A DNA stretch of 41,805 nt, from positions 1-41,805 of the forward strand of contig JAITMR010000044.1 of assembly GCA_031277215.1 (NCBI GenBank), in the 5' to 3' direction. Below, piece after piece: positions 20,191-28,225 of the stretch. The notes beneath the pieces are model-generated. The model was not told the DNA's origin, made no database searches, and saw only the letters and a list, made by a program, of their open reading frames with translations. The stretch is from Burkholderiales bacterium. Lineage in GTDB: Bacteria; Pseudomonadota; Gammaproteobacteria; Burkholderiales; Casimicrobiaceae. The first letter of the stretch is position 1. Each line of letters opens with the position of its first letter. A program made the position numbers and the translations under genes.

Positions 20191-21899
20191 ACTTTGCAGG
20201 ACGGGCGAACGGCTACGCGCGGCGCGTCGTAGCAGGAGATATTCCGGCCTGTCGCCTGCACCGCTTGGCGTGTGAGCGCCAGTTGCGCGACCTAAAACGC
20301 GCAGGTCGCGGCTGGACGTATCGGTTTGACGACGGCGCAGCGAACAGAATTTGTCAGTTTATTGAATTGCTGCCGCACATCAAGGGTGAGTGGGCGCGAC
20401 CACAGTTTATTGATGGCGCAATGCAGTATCCAAAGATCAAGTTGGAAGATTGGCAGTGCTTTGTTCTTTGCGTTGTTTTCGGTTGGGTGAACAATGAAAC
20501 GGGGCGTAGGCGCTTTACCCGCGTTTACGAAGAAGTGCCTCGCAAGAACGCGAAGTCGACGAAGGTGGCGGGAATCGGGTTGTACATGATGACCGCCGAC
20601 GGTGAGCCGGGCGCAGAGTGCTACAGCGTTGCAACAACCGGCGAACAGTCGCGCATCGTTTGGGGTGACGCCGCGAAAATGGCTGAGCGTGAACCAGAGT
20701 TTCGCGCGATGTTCTGCGTCGATATTCATGCGCACGATGTGTCGGTGCCGGGAACAGCAAGCATCTTCCGCCCACTTAATGCCGAAGGAAGTACGCTCGA
20801 CGGACTGAATATTCACTTTGGGGCGATTGATGAATTTCATGCGCACAAGCGACGCAATCTTTTTGACGTGATCGATTCAGCGACCGGTGCGCGAAGTCAA
20901 CCGCTGATCTGGATGGTCACCACCGCAGGAAGCGACCGGAGCGGCATCTGCTATGAACAGCGAACGCACTTGGTCAAAATCCTTGATGGCGTTGTCGAAG
21001 ATGAGACGTTCTTCGGTTTGATTTGCTCCATCGACGACGGCGACGATTGGTCTGACCCAGCGATCTGGGCGAAAGCCAATCCAAACTATGGAGTGTCTGT
21101 GCTGGCGGAAGATATGGAACAAGCGTGTCGTAAAGCGATGTCGATGCCGTCGGCGGTGAACAACTTCTTGACGAAACGTTTGAACGTTTGGGTCAACGCA
21201 GACAGCGCGTGGATGGATATGAAGGCGTGGGAAGCGTGCGCGGATCGCACACTTACCGTTGATCAGGTCGAGCACCTACCGTGCTGGATGGCGCTTGATT
21301 TGGCGAGCAAGGTTGACATTGCGGCGAAAGTTAAGCTGTTTGTCGATCATGAAAATAATCGTTATTACTTGTTTGCTGACTATTATCTTCCAGAACGCGC
21401 CGTTGAGAACAGCGCAAACAGTCAGTATCAAGGGTGGAGGCGCTCAGGATTGCTGCGCGCCACCGAAGGAGAAATCACCGACTTTGATGTGATCGAGCAG
21501 GACATCATCGCCGATTGCGGAAGGTTTGACGTTCGAGAGGTACCTTACGACCCGTTTCAGGCCACGCAACTGGCTACGCACATGATAGAAAATCATGTTC
21601 CGATGGTTGAGATGCGTCCTACGGTTTTGAATTTCAGTGAGCCGATGAAGCAGCTTGAGGCGCTGGTATTGTCCGGCAAACTCGTTCACGACGGCAATCC
21701 GATTACGACATGGATGATAAGTAACGTCGTCGCGCATCTTGACGCGAAGGACAACATTTACCCGCGCAAGGAACGACCGGAGAACAAGATCGACGGTGTG
21801 GTAGCGACGATCATGGCTCTTGGGCGGGTTTACCAAGAGAGGGGCGCGAGCAAACAAGAAATTGATGCCTACTTTTCAGAAGGAATGAGGGCTTTTTAA
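20187..21899 (+). CDS. terL: Terminase large subunit, P27/Terminase_1 type
   Basis: The 570-residue packaging motor has the ATPase Walker A-like VPRKNAKST (117-125), Walker B HFGAIDEFHAH with D215-E216, and a C-terminal RNase H-like nuclease domain starting with MALDLASKVDIAA (D of the first strand) and further acidic residues. It pumps DNA into the prohead and cuts it. Length and motifs are normal for HK97-type phages. Confidence 0.94.
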   Translation: MNFAGRANGYARRVVAGDIPACRLHRLACERQLRDLKRAGRGWTYRFDDGAANRICQFIELLPHIKGEWARPQFIDGAMQYPKIKLEDWQCFVLCVVFGWVNNETGRRRFTRVYEEVPRKNAKSTKVAGIGLYMMTADGEPGAECYSVATTGEQSRIVWGDAAKMAEREPEFRAMFCVDIHAHDVSVPGTASIFRPLNAEGSTLDGLNIHFGAIDEFHAHKRRNLFDVIDSATGARSQPLIWMVTTAGSDRSGICYEQRTHLVKILDGVVEDETFFGLICSIDDGDDWSDPAIWAKANPNYGVSVLAEDMEQACRKAMSMPSAVNNFLTKRLNVWVNADSAWMDMKAWEACADRTLTVDQVEHLPCWMALDLASKVDIAAKVKLFVDHENNRYYLFADYYLPERAVENSANSQYQGWRRSGLLRATEGEITDFDVIEQDIIADCGRFDVREVPYDPFQATQLATHMIENHVPMVEMRPTVLNFSEPMKQLEALVLSGKLVHDGNPITTWMISNVVAHLDAKDNIYPRKERPENKIDGVVATIMALGRVYQERGASKQEIDAYFSEGMRAF

Positions 21900-23110
21900 T
21901 GTCGATTGGTCAATGGATCGCGCGGCGTTTGTTGAACGCTGCGGGAGCGCTGTCTCCTTCATCGCTTGCGGAAATTCGCGGTCAGTCGGGCTACGGCATG
22001 AGCGAAAGTGGAAAAAACGTCACAATCGAAACATCGTTGACGCTTTCCGCTGTGTGGGCGTGCGTTCGATTACTTTCTGAAACCGTTTCAACGTTGCCGA
22101 TTCAGATTTTCGAGCGCGGAAAAGACGGTAAGAGCGCATTGAAGTACGACTACCCGCTTTATCAGATACTGCACGACACGCCGAATGCCGACATGTCTGC
22201 TGTCGATTTCTGGTGTGTGATGCAGGCGTCTGTTGAATTGCAGGGTAACGCTTACGCACTGAAACTTCGTGCTGGTAACGACATCATCGGACTTGATCCG
22301 CTGAAAAGCGAAGCGATGAAAGTTGAGCGTGAGAAGTCTGGTGCATTGCTTTATGTCTACAAAGACAAGCACCGAGAAGGGAAATACAGAGAGGAAGATA
22401 TTCTTCACATTCGCGGATTTACACTCGATGGCGTGATGGGAATGTCCACTATCGCCTATGCGAAAAGCGCCATCGGGTTGGCACTGGCCGCCGACGGCGT
22501 GGCGAACGACACGTTCAAAAATGGACTTCGTCCGGCGGGCATTTTGCAAACTGGAAAAGTTCTTACAGCCGAGCAGCGAGAGATTTACAACCAGAGACTT
22601 GACGCATGGCGTTCTAAACGTTCAGGTTCGATCATGGTTCTGGAGATGAACGAATCGTTGTCAGACGCGAAGCTGTCGCCGGAAGATGCGCAGCTTTTGG
22701 CGTCGCGTGGTTTCAGCGTCGAGGATGTGTGCCGTTGGTTTGGCGTACCGCCTTTCATGATTGGTCACAACGAGAAAACGACATCGTGGGGGACAGGGCT
22801 TGAACAGCAGAACATCGGTTTCCTGACGTACACACTTGCGCCGCGTTTGTCGCGTATCGCGCAGGCCATTGGGCGCAGCTTGATACCGGTAGAGGATCGG
22901 CAGCGCTATTTCGCAGAGTTCAACATCGAGGGATTGCTTCGCGCCGATTCTGCTGCGCGTTCAGAGTTCTACTCGAAGATGTTGCAGAATGGCGTGATGA
23001 CGCGCAACGAAGTTCGCTCGAAAGAAAACCTGCAATCGGTTGACGGCGGCGACGCGCTGACCGTGCAAAGCAATATGATCACAATCGACAAACTTGGAGA
23101 GTCACAATGA
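21899..23110 (+). CDS. Portal protein, HK97 family
   Basis: The 403-residue protein forms the dodecameric DNA gate at one capsid vertex. VWACVRLLSETVSTLPIQIFER, ADFW-like SAVDFWCVMQASVELQGNAYA and GFSVEDVCRWFGVPPFMIGH are family hallmarks. Length is typical. It overlaps the large terminase by one base and the protease gene by four. Confidence 0.95.
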   Translation: MSIGQWIARRLLNAAGALSPSSLAEIRGQSGYGMSESGKNVTIETSLTLSAVWACVRLLSETVSTLPIQIFERGKDGKSALKYDYPLYQILHDTPNADMSAVDFWCVMQASVELQGNAYALKLRAGNDIIGLDPLKSEAMKVEREKSGALLYVYKDKHREGKYREEDILHIRGFTLDGVMGMSTIAYAKSAIGLALAADGVANDTFKNGLRPAGILQTGKVLTAEQREIYNQRLDAWRSKRSGSIMVLEMNESLSDAKLSPEDAQLLASRGFSVEDVCRWFGVPPFMIGHNEKTTSWGTGLEQQNIGFLTYTLAPRLSRIAQAIGRSLIPVEDRQRYFAEFNIEGLLRADSAARSEFYSKMLQNGVMTRNEVRSKENLQSVDGGDALTVQSNMITIDKLGESQ

Positions 23111-23880
23111 AAAGCTGGTATCGGGTGGAAAACAAAGCCGCTAACGGTAAAACGAAGGTTTACATCTTCGATGAGATTGGTTATTGGGGAATCACCGCCA
23201 AGATGTTCATCGAATCCATCAAAGGACTTGACGACATCGACCTGCACATCAACAGCGTCGGTGGCAGCGTGATTGACGCGCTGGCGATTTACCACACGCT
23301 GAAACAACACGATGGCGTTGTCGATGTTTATATCGACGGGTTGGCCGCGTCGTCGGCATCCGCCGTGGCAATGGCAGGAAAAACGATCTACATGCCGGAA
23401 AACGCTTTTATGATGATTCACGACCCGACCGTATGGGCGTGTGGAACAAGCGACGACATGAAACAGGCGCTTGATCTGCTGAACAAAACAAAGGACGTGC
23501 TTGTCAACATTTACGTTAACCGCAGCAACCATCCGCGCACCGCAATTGAAAAAGCGATGAGCGACACGACATGGCTGACCGGTAGCGAGGCGAAGGCGAT
23601 GGGGCTTGTCGATGTCGTAACCGATGAAGTCAAGCTGGCAGCGAAGTTCAACATTTCCGACTTCAAGAATGTGCCAAGTGAAATTGTGGCGCGTTTCACA
23701 AAACAGGAAACACCAAACCTCAAAGAATTCGAGAGCCATCTGCGCGACGTTTTTGGCTTTTCCAAAGCCGAAGCCTGCACTGTTGCAGGCCACGGTTTGC
23801 GTGCGCTCCACCGCGGTGATCGCGGCACGGAGACGGCGGCGATGCTGAAAAGCGCAGCAACAACAATTCAATCACTTTAA
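23107..23880 (+). CDS. Capsid maturation protease, ClpP-like (S14)
   Basis: The 257-residue protein has the ClpP fold: HINSVGGSVIDALAIYHTL, catalytic S82 in GLAASSAS and H105 in FMMIHDP. It cleaves the scaffold-like N-terminus of the capsid protein during head assembly. The C-terminal 60 residues are variable. The start ATG overlaps the portal stop. Confidence 0.94.
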   Translation: MKSWYRVENKAANGKTKVYIFDEIGYWGITAKMFIESIKGLDDIDLHINSVGGSVIDALAIYHTLKQHDGVVDVYIDGLAASSASAVAMAGKTIYMPENAFMMIHDPTVWACGTSDDMKQALDLLNKTKDVLVNIYVNRSNHPRTAIEKAMSDTTWLTGSEAKAMGLVDVVTDEVKLAAKFNISDFKNVPSEIVARFTKQETPNLKEFESHLRDVFGFSKAEACTVAGHGLRALHRGDRGTETAAMLKSAATTIQSL

Positions 23881-23896
23881 CTGAAAGGAAACTATC

Positions 23897-25138
23897 ATGA
23901 AATTCTGTGTAGCAGCGGCGCTTGCCGAATTGCAAGCGCTCGCCGGAGACAAGTTCTTCGTTACAAACGAAGCGGGTAAAGACGACGTTAAGGAGGCCGT
24001 CGAGAAGTTGACCGCCAGCGTCGGCGAGAAAATGAAAGAGATGCAAGCCGTCAAAGCAAAGATGGACGACGAGACGAAAGAGCACGGCAAGCACAGAGAA
24101 GAAACGGCTGCGCGGTTGGAAGCTCTTGTCAAGGAGAACGCCGCTGTTAACGCAAAAATTCTTGAGTTGCAGCAAAAGGGGGTGCGGACTTCAGGCGATG
24201 ATCGCCCGATGTCGATGGGCGCGGAGTTTGTCGAGAGTGCGGCGTTCAAGAATTATAAAGGAGGGCGGCAAGGGATTTGCGTTGAAGTACGCAACGACGT
24301 TACCAGTGCCGGCACATCGGCAGGTGCGCTGATTGCGCCTGATCGCAAAGACCTGATAATCACACCTCCTGACCGTATACTTCGTATTCGCAGCCTGTGC
24401 ATGTCAGGTTCGACCACCAGCAATCTCGTTCAGTATCAGAAAGAAGATGTGTTCACCAGCGCTGTTGCCGGTGTTGCTGAAGGCGCGGCATACCCGAAGA
24501 GTAATGTCAAATACTCTCCGGCAGACGCGAAGGTCAAGAAATTCGGACATATGATCAAGGTAACGAAGGAAGCATTGGACGATTCTGCTCAACTTCAAAG
24601 CCTGATCGACAGTCGTTTGCGTTACGGTGTGCTGTTCCGCGAGGATGAGCAATTGTTGCTTGGCGACGGTACAGGCAATGACGTTCTCGGCGTCATGCCG
24701 CAGGCGGCATCCTACGACACGGATCGCACAGAAACCGGAGACAACATGGCTGACATCATCAGCCACGCGATGACGCAAGCCATCAGCGATGAGTATTACG
24801 CTTCCGGGTTGGTGCTCAACCCGAACGATTGGGAAAAAATGCGGTTGCTGAAAACAACAGATGGCGTTTATCTGTTCGCAGGGCCGCAGCAGCTTCCGAT
24901 TCCGACTGTGTGGGGCTTGCCCGTAGTTGTCACGAACGCCATGCCTGTCGGTAAATTCTTGACGGGTGCGTTTGCTATCGGCTCTCAAATTTTCGATAGA
25001 GCAGGCGTTGAAATTGAAATCTCGACGGAAAACGCAGACGACTTTGAGCGCGACCTTGTGAGCATGAAGTGCTCGCAGCGCCTCGCTTTTGTTGTCTATC
25101 GTCCGAAAGCGTTTGTTGTCGGGCAGTTCCCGTCTTAA
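23897..25138 (+). CDS. Major capsid protein, HK97 fold
   Basis: The 413-residue protein begins with a coiled-coil delta domain (about 1-100, VEKLTASVGEKMKEMQAVKAKMDD), which acts as scaffold and is removed by the protease, and continues with the HK97 body (PDRILRIRSLCMSGSTTSN, KSNVKYSPADAKVKKFGHMIKVTKEALDD, LLLGDGTGNDVLGVM). Start follows GAAAGGAAAC. The mature protein would be about 310 residues. Confidence 0.95.
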   Translation: MKFCVAAALAELQALAGDKFFVTNEAGKDDVKEAVEKLTASVGEKMKEMQAVKAKMDDETKEHGKHREETAARLEALVKENAAVNAKILELQQKGVRTSGDDRPMSMGAEFVESAAFKNYKGGRQGICVEVRNDVTSAGTSAGALIAPDRKDLIITPPDRILRIRSLCMSGSTTSNLVQYQKEDVFTSAVAGVAEGAAYPKSNVKYSPADAKVKKFGHMIKVTKEALDDSAQLQSLIDSRLRYGVLFREDEQLLLGDGTGNDVLGVMPQAASYDTDRTETGDNMADIISHAMTQAISDEYYASGLVLNPNDWEKMRLLKTTDGVYLFAGPQQLPIPTVWGLPVVVTNAMPVGKFLTGAFAIGSQIFDRAGVEIEISTENADDFERDLVSMKCSQRLAFVVYRPKAFVVGQFPS

Positions 25139-25156
25139 CATTACCATCGAGAAAGG

Positions 25157-25187
25157 AAGGGAGGCGTCTTACGGCGTCGCCCTTTTT
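25157..25187 (+). terminator. Weak terminator after the capsid gene
   Basis: GGCG/CGCC (25163-25166, 25178-25181) extended by G-T pairs on the outside and followed by TTTTT. It could lower transcription of the connector genes relative to the capsid. Confidence 0.35.
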
Positions 25188-25191
25188 CATT

Positions 25192-25371
25192 ATGAAAGTG
25201 AAAGCGACAAAGTTTTATAGGCATCATGGAAAAGATGTCAGTCCTGGCGATGTGTTCGATTCAGACAGAGGCGATGAGTTGATTCGCAACGGCTTGGCTG
25301 TTGCTATCGATGCTGCTGACGCGAACAAGAAGGAAACGAAACCGGCGAAGCCGAAGTCCGCGAAAGAGTAA
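25192..25371 (+). CDS. Small head protein, 59 residues
   Basis: MKVKATKFYRHHGKDVSPGDVFD followed by a Lys/Ala/Pro-rich tail. Small proteins of this form (with a short SH3-like strand pattern) lie between capsid and connector genes in many HK97-type phages. Exact role unknown; possibly head decoration or completion. Confidence 0.6.
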   Translation: MKVKATKFYRHHGKDVSPGDVFDSDRGDELIRNGLAVAIDAADANKKETKPAKPKSAKE

Positions 25372-25374
25372 GCG

Positions 25375-25695
25375 ATGCTTTGCCTTGCCGAAGTCAAAGC
25401 GCATCTGCGCGTCGATCACAACGACGAAGACAGCTACATCAATGGTCTTATCGCTGCTGCTGTTTCACACGGGCAACGTTACACAGGCTGCACGTTTTAT
25501 AAGGACGCTGAAACGCTGCAAGAGGCGAACGACAGGAGCGGTGTTGTGCTTGACGATGATCTGCGGCACGGGTTGTATCTGCTGGTTGGTCATTGGTACA
25601 ACGTGCGCGAGACTGTAATTATAGGGACTATCGTGGCGAACGCGCCGCTTGCTACCAGCGCGATCCTCGACATGTATCGGAGGCCGACTCTGTGA
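25375..25695 (+). CDS. Head-tail connector, gp6-like
   Basis: The 106-residue, mostly helical protein (AEVKAHLRVDHNDEDSYINGLIAAAVSHGQRYTG ... LRHGLYLLVGHWYNVRETV) matches the gp6-like head-tail connector family that binds below the portal. The stop overlaps the GTG start of the next gene. Confidence 0.88.
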   Translation: MLCLAEVKAHLRVDHNDEDSYINGLIAAAVSHGQRYTGCTFYKDAETLQEANDRSGVVLDDDLRHGLYLLVGHWYNVRETVIIGTIVANAPLATSAILDMYRRPTL

Positions 25696-26021
25696 GAGCG
25701 GGTAGCTTGCGTTCGCGCGTTGTAATTCAACGCGGCGTTTCGGACAAGACCGACAAGTTCGGTCAGCCGGTTGTAACTTGGGAAGACGTTGTGACCGTGT
25801 GGGCAAATATTCGCTATCTGAACGGCAAAGAATTTCTGACAGCGGGAACCGAGGTCAGCGCGGCGACGGTAAGTGTGCGCATCCGCTACAGGACAGACAT
25901 CACTGCTGACATGCGCGTATTGATCGGCGACGCCATTCTGAACATCAAGGCTGTGCTGCCGGATGAGGCAAAGCGTGAACACGTCGATCTGGTTTGCGAG
26001 ACGGGCGCGAACAATGGCTAG
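25692..26021 (+). CDS. Head-tail adaptor (Phage_H_T_join)
   Basis: The GTG at 25692 overlaps the upstream stop (GTGA) and gives a 109-residue protein, normal for this family; an upstream in-frame start at 25593 lies within the previous gene. RSRVVIQRGVSDKTDKFGQPVVTWEDVVTVWANIRYL shows the beta-barrel signature of head-tail joining proteins. Confidence 0.88.
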   Translation: MRAGSLRSRVVIQRGVSDKTDKFGQPVVTWEDVVTVWANIRYLNGKEFLTAGTEVSAATVSVRIRYRTDITADMRVLIGDAILNIKAVLPDEAKREHVDLVCETGANNG

Positions 26022-26463
26022 GAAGTTGATTGAACTTGCGCACGACTTACAAGGGTTGGCGGAACTGGAAAAAGGGCTGCGCGAGCTTGGGCGCGATGTC
26101 GGTTTGAAAGGTTTGTCGAAGGCGACTTCTGCGGGAGCGCGATTGATCCGCGACCGGGCGCGGGCGTTGGCACCGAAGGACACCGGAAAGTTGAAAAACA
26201 ATATTGTTGTCACGAAATATAGGCGCGTCCGTGACAAGGATAGGGAGACGCGCCACGCGGTTGTTATTCGCCAAAAGGGGAAGGCCAGCGACAAGCAAAA
26301 CGCTTTCTATGGCGCTTTTGTTGAGTGCGGAACGTCGAAGCAAGCGGCGCAGCCGTTCATTCGGCCAGCTTTTGAGGGCAAACGAAAGGATGCAGCTAAT
26401 ACGGTGGTCAGGAGCATGGAGAAAACCATTGCAACCGAAAAAGTAAAAAGAGGGTTCAAGTAA
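26014..26463 (+). CDS. HK97 gp10-like tail completion protein
   Basis: The 149-residue protein (ELEKGLRELGRDV, AGARLIRDRARALAPKDTGKLKNNI, QPFIRPAFEG) matches the HK97 gp10 family, which caps or completes the tail for joining. ATG overlaps the adaptor stop by 8 nt; an earlier start at 25963 is inside the previous gene. Confidence 0.88.
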   Translation: MARKLIELAHDLQGLAELEKGLRELGRDVGLKGLSKATSAGARLIRDRARALAPKDTGKLKNNIVVTKYRRVRDKDRETRHAVVIRQKGKASDKQNAFYGAFVECGTSKQAAQPFIRPAFEGKRKDAANTVVRSMEKTIATEKVKRGFK

Positions 26464-26831
26464 TGCGATCTGTTGAAGAAATTGTGCTCGAGACATTGAA
26501 AACCGTGTCTCAGCTTGGCGGTCGTGTGTTTCCGTTGGTCGCGCCGCAAGATGTTACAAGCCCGTTCGCCGGTTACACGATTATTTCCAAGTTTGAGGAT
26601 TTCGATTTTGACGGTGGCGACGGTCTCAACGATGTTTATTTGCAGGTTGACGTTTACGCTTTTAATGTGCAGGAAGCAGTCAAAATCGACGATTCTTGCC
26701 GTGCTGCACTTGTAGCGCTTGCCGAATGCAACTGCAAAACAGAGACGTTTGGACGGCACAATTACGAGGGCGACACGAAGTTATATAGAGTGTCGTCCGA
26801 TTACAGAATTCTCGTTGAAAGCGAGGATTGA
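26463..26831 (+). CDS. Tail completion protein (DUF3168-like)
   Basis: The 122-residue protein has the family pattern GGRVFPLVAPQDVTSPFAGYTII and VQVDVYA-like YLQVDVYAFN followed by a C-terminal strand. It likely forms the tail terminator ring (lambda gpU-like position). One-base overlap with the gp10 gene. Confidence 0.82.
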   Translation: MRSVEEIVLETLKTVSQLGGRVFPLVAPQDVTSPFAGYTIISKFEDFDFDGGDGLNDVYLQVDVYAFNVQEAVKIDDSCRAALVALAECNCKTETFGRHNYEGDTKLYRVSSDYRILVESED

Positions 26832-26833
26832 CC

Positions 26834-26853
26834 GGCGCGAAAGCGCTTTTTTT
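26834..26853 (+). terminator. Terminator before the tail tube gene (first)
   Basis: GCGC-GAAA-GCGC followed by seven T directly after the tail completion stop codon. Short stem but a stable GNRA-type loop. Confidence 0.6.
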
Positions 26854-26882
26854 AATCACCGCATACGCTACCTGCCCGTGTT

Positions 26883-26909
26883 AGCCGCCCTTCGAGGCGG
26901 CTTTTTTTT
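26883..26909 (+). terminator. Terminator before the tail tube gene (second)
   Basis: AGCCGCC (26883-26889) pairs with GGCGGCT (26896-26902), loop CTTCGA, then TTTTTTT. A strong rho-independent form inside the late transcript, so it must be read through by modified polymerase. Confidence 0.75.
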
Positions 26910-26953
26910 ATGTCCGGCGCGGTTGCTGCGGTAACTCATGAAAGGAAATTGAA

Positions 26954-27427
26954 ATGAGCAAACCTCGTGGGAAACCGACGCAAGGTGCGCGGTTTTTGTT
27001 CTTGCATAATGAAGAATGGAAGAAGCTGGAAGGTATGAGCGAGATGGGTTCTCCGGCGCTCACGGTTGACGACATCGATGTTACCGATTTCGACAGCCCC
27101 GCCAAAGAAACCATTCCAGGATCGAAGGACTTTGGAACGTTCCAGCTTTCCGGGCAATACCTGCCGAAAGCCATAGCGCCAAATCAGGCGTTGCTCGAAA
27201 GCCTTGCTGGCGCTGAGGCATTCCCTTGTCGCATCTGTCTGCCGGACGATGCCAGTCAGAAAAAATATACCGTCAAAGAATGCTTGGCAAGCGTCAAGGA
27301 ATTCAAGGGCGGTGACTCAAAAACGTTCGACAAGCAGACGTTCTCGACAACGATGAAAGTCAGTGGCGAGACGGTGCGCTACGACGATGTTGATGTCGAT
27401 GATTTGCTGGAAGAGTCGCTCGACTAA
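26954..27427 (+). CDS. Major tail tube protein
   Basis: The 157-residue protein (SEMGSPALTVDDIDVTDFDSPAKETIPGSKDFG and a FEKQTF-like KTFDKQTFSTTMKVSGE) fits the phage tail tube protein family of HK97/lambda-like siphoviruses that stack as hexameric rings. It is flanked on both sides by terminator hairpins, which may set its high level. Start follows GAAAGG with normal spacing. Confidence 0.88.
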   Translation: MSKPRGKPTQGARFLFLHNEEWKKLEGMSEMGSPALTVDDIDVTDFDSPAKETIPGSKDFGTFQLSGQYLPKAIAPNQALLESLAGAEAFPCRICLPDDASQKKYTVKECLASVKEFKGGDSKTFDKQTFSTTMKVSGETVRYDDVDVDDLLEESLD

Positions 27428-27443
27428 ACAACTTTCAATAACG

Positions 27444-27471
27444 CGGGGCGCTCATGCGCTCCGTTTTTTTT
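27444..27471 (+). terminator. Terminator after the tail tube gene
   Basis: CGGGGCGC (27444-27451), loop TCAT, GCGCTCCG (27456-27463), then eight T. One G-T pair in the stem. Strong by form. Confidence 0.75.
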
Positions 27472-27485
27472 ATGCGGAGTAAACC

Positions 27486-27902
27486 ATGAATTTTGTAGAT
27501 CGAATGGTGCAGGCGTTTTCGCAGCCGGTAGAGCAACACACTTACAAGAGCAACGTCAATGAAATAGACGTTCATATCAAGAAACTGACTCTTTACGAAA
27601 ACGATAAGATTTTCGAGAAGATTGGAGAGATGCCGAAGTTCGACAAAACCATCGCTGTCAGGAACTGGAACGAGAGCTACGTTTATGAAGTTGTGAAGCT
27701 GTGTGTTGTCGATGAAAACGGTAAGAGGCTAATTAAAAACGACAACGAATTTACTGAGTTGACAAAAAAGCTCGGCAGAGATGTCGCCAACGACTTTTTC
27801 AAATTTGTCCACGACATCGCTGTGGACGCGATGAAAAAGCCGGAAAAGACAGCAGATTCCGAAGCGGAAGAAGCCGAAGAAGGTGGTGAAAAAAAGGACT
27901 GA
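27486..27902 (+). CDS. Tail assembly chaperone, zero-frame product (gpG-like)
   Basis: The 138-residue protein precedes the tape measure as lambda gpG does. It is helical in the middle and ends in an acidic tail (ADSEAEEAEEGGEKKD). Near its end lies the slippery heptamer A-AAA-AAG (27890-27896), in frame, so part of the ribosomes should shift by -1 into the next frame and make a longer G-T fusion. Confidence 0.85.
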   Translation: MNFVDRMVQAFSQPVEQHTYKSNVNEIDVHIKKLTLYENDKIFEKIGEMPKFDKTIAVRNWNESYVYEVVKLCVVDENGKRLIKNDNEFTELTKKLGRDVANDFFKFVHDIAVDAMKKPEKTADSEAEEAEEGGEKKD

Positions 27903-27937
27903 ACAGCGCTGACCGCTTGCTGCACAAGCTGGCGCTG
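27890..27937 (+). promoter_or_regulatory. Programmed -1 ribosomal frameshift signal
   Basis: The canonical heptamer A-AAA-AAG (27890-27896), the same as in dnaX, is followed after 7 nt by a stable hairpin: CAGCGC (27904-27909) with GCGCTG (27932-27937), and inside it GCTTG (27915-27919) with CAAGC (27925-27929). The -1 frame after the slip is open without a stop into the gene continuing to 28213. Confidence 0.9.
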
Positions 27938-28213
27938 CGTCTTGGGCGCACTGTTTATGAGCTAAAGCGCGTCCTGACGGTCGGTGAGTTTTACGACTGG
28001 ATACGGTTTTACAGAGAGTCGCCGTTCGGTGATGAGCGTGTTGATTTTTATCTTGCGCGGTTTATGTCTATGTTTGCAAACGCACATCGCGGAGACGAAA
28101 AAAAGACGTACACGCCAGCGGACTTCCTGTTGTTCGATCAGGAGGCGAGGCGCGAGCTTAAGGACGGCGAAGTTTGGGTTGACGATGAAATGAAACGATT
28201 TGTTATAAGCTGA
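27896..28213 (+). CDS. Tail assembly chaperone, frameshift extension (gpT-like)
   Basis: Read in the -1 frame from the slippery site, this part continues GLNSADRLLHKLALRLGRTVYELKRVLTVGEFYDWIRFYRE and ends at 28213, about 105 residues added to the zero-frame product. The T part binds the tail tube while G binds the tape measure in lambda. An independent start is not likely: the only early start is a TTG at 27917 without a clear ribosome site. Confidence 0.82.
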   Translation, partial: GLNSADRLLHKLALRLGRTVYELKRVLTVGEFYDWIRFYRESPFGDERVDFYLARFMSMFANAHRGDEKKTYTPADFLLFDQEARRELKDGEVWVDDEMKRFVIS

Positions 28214-28225
28214 TCAAGGCTGACG

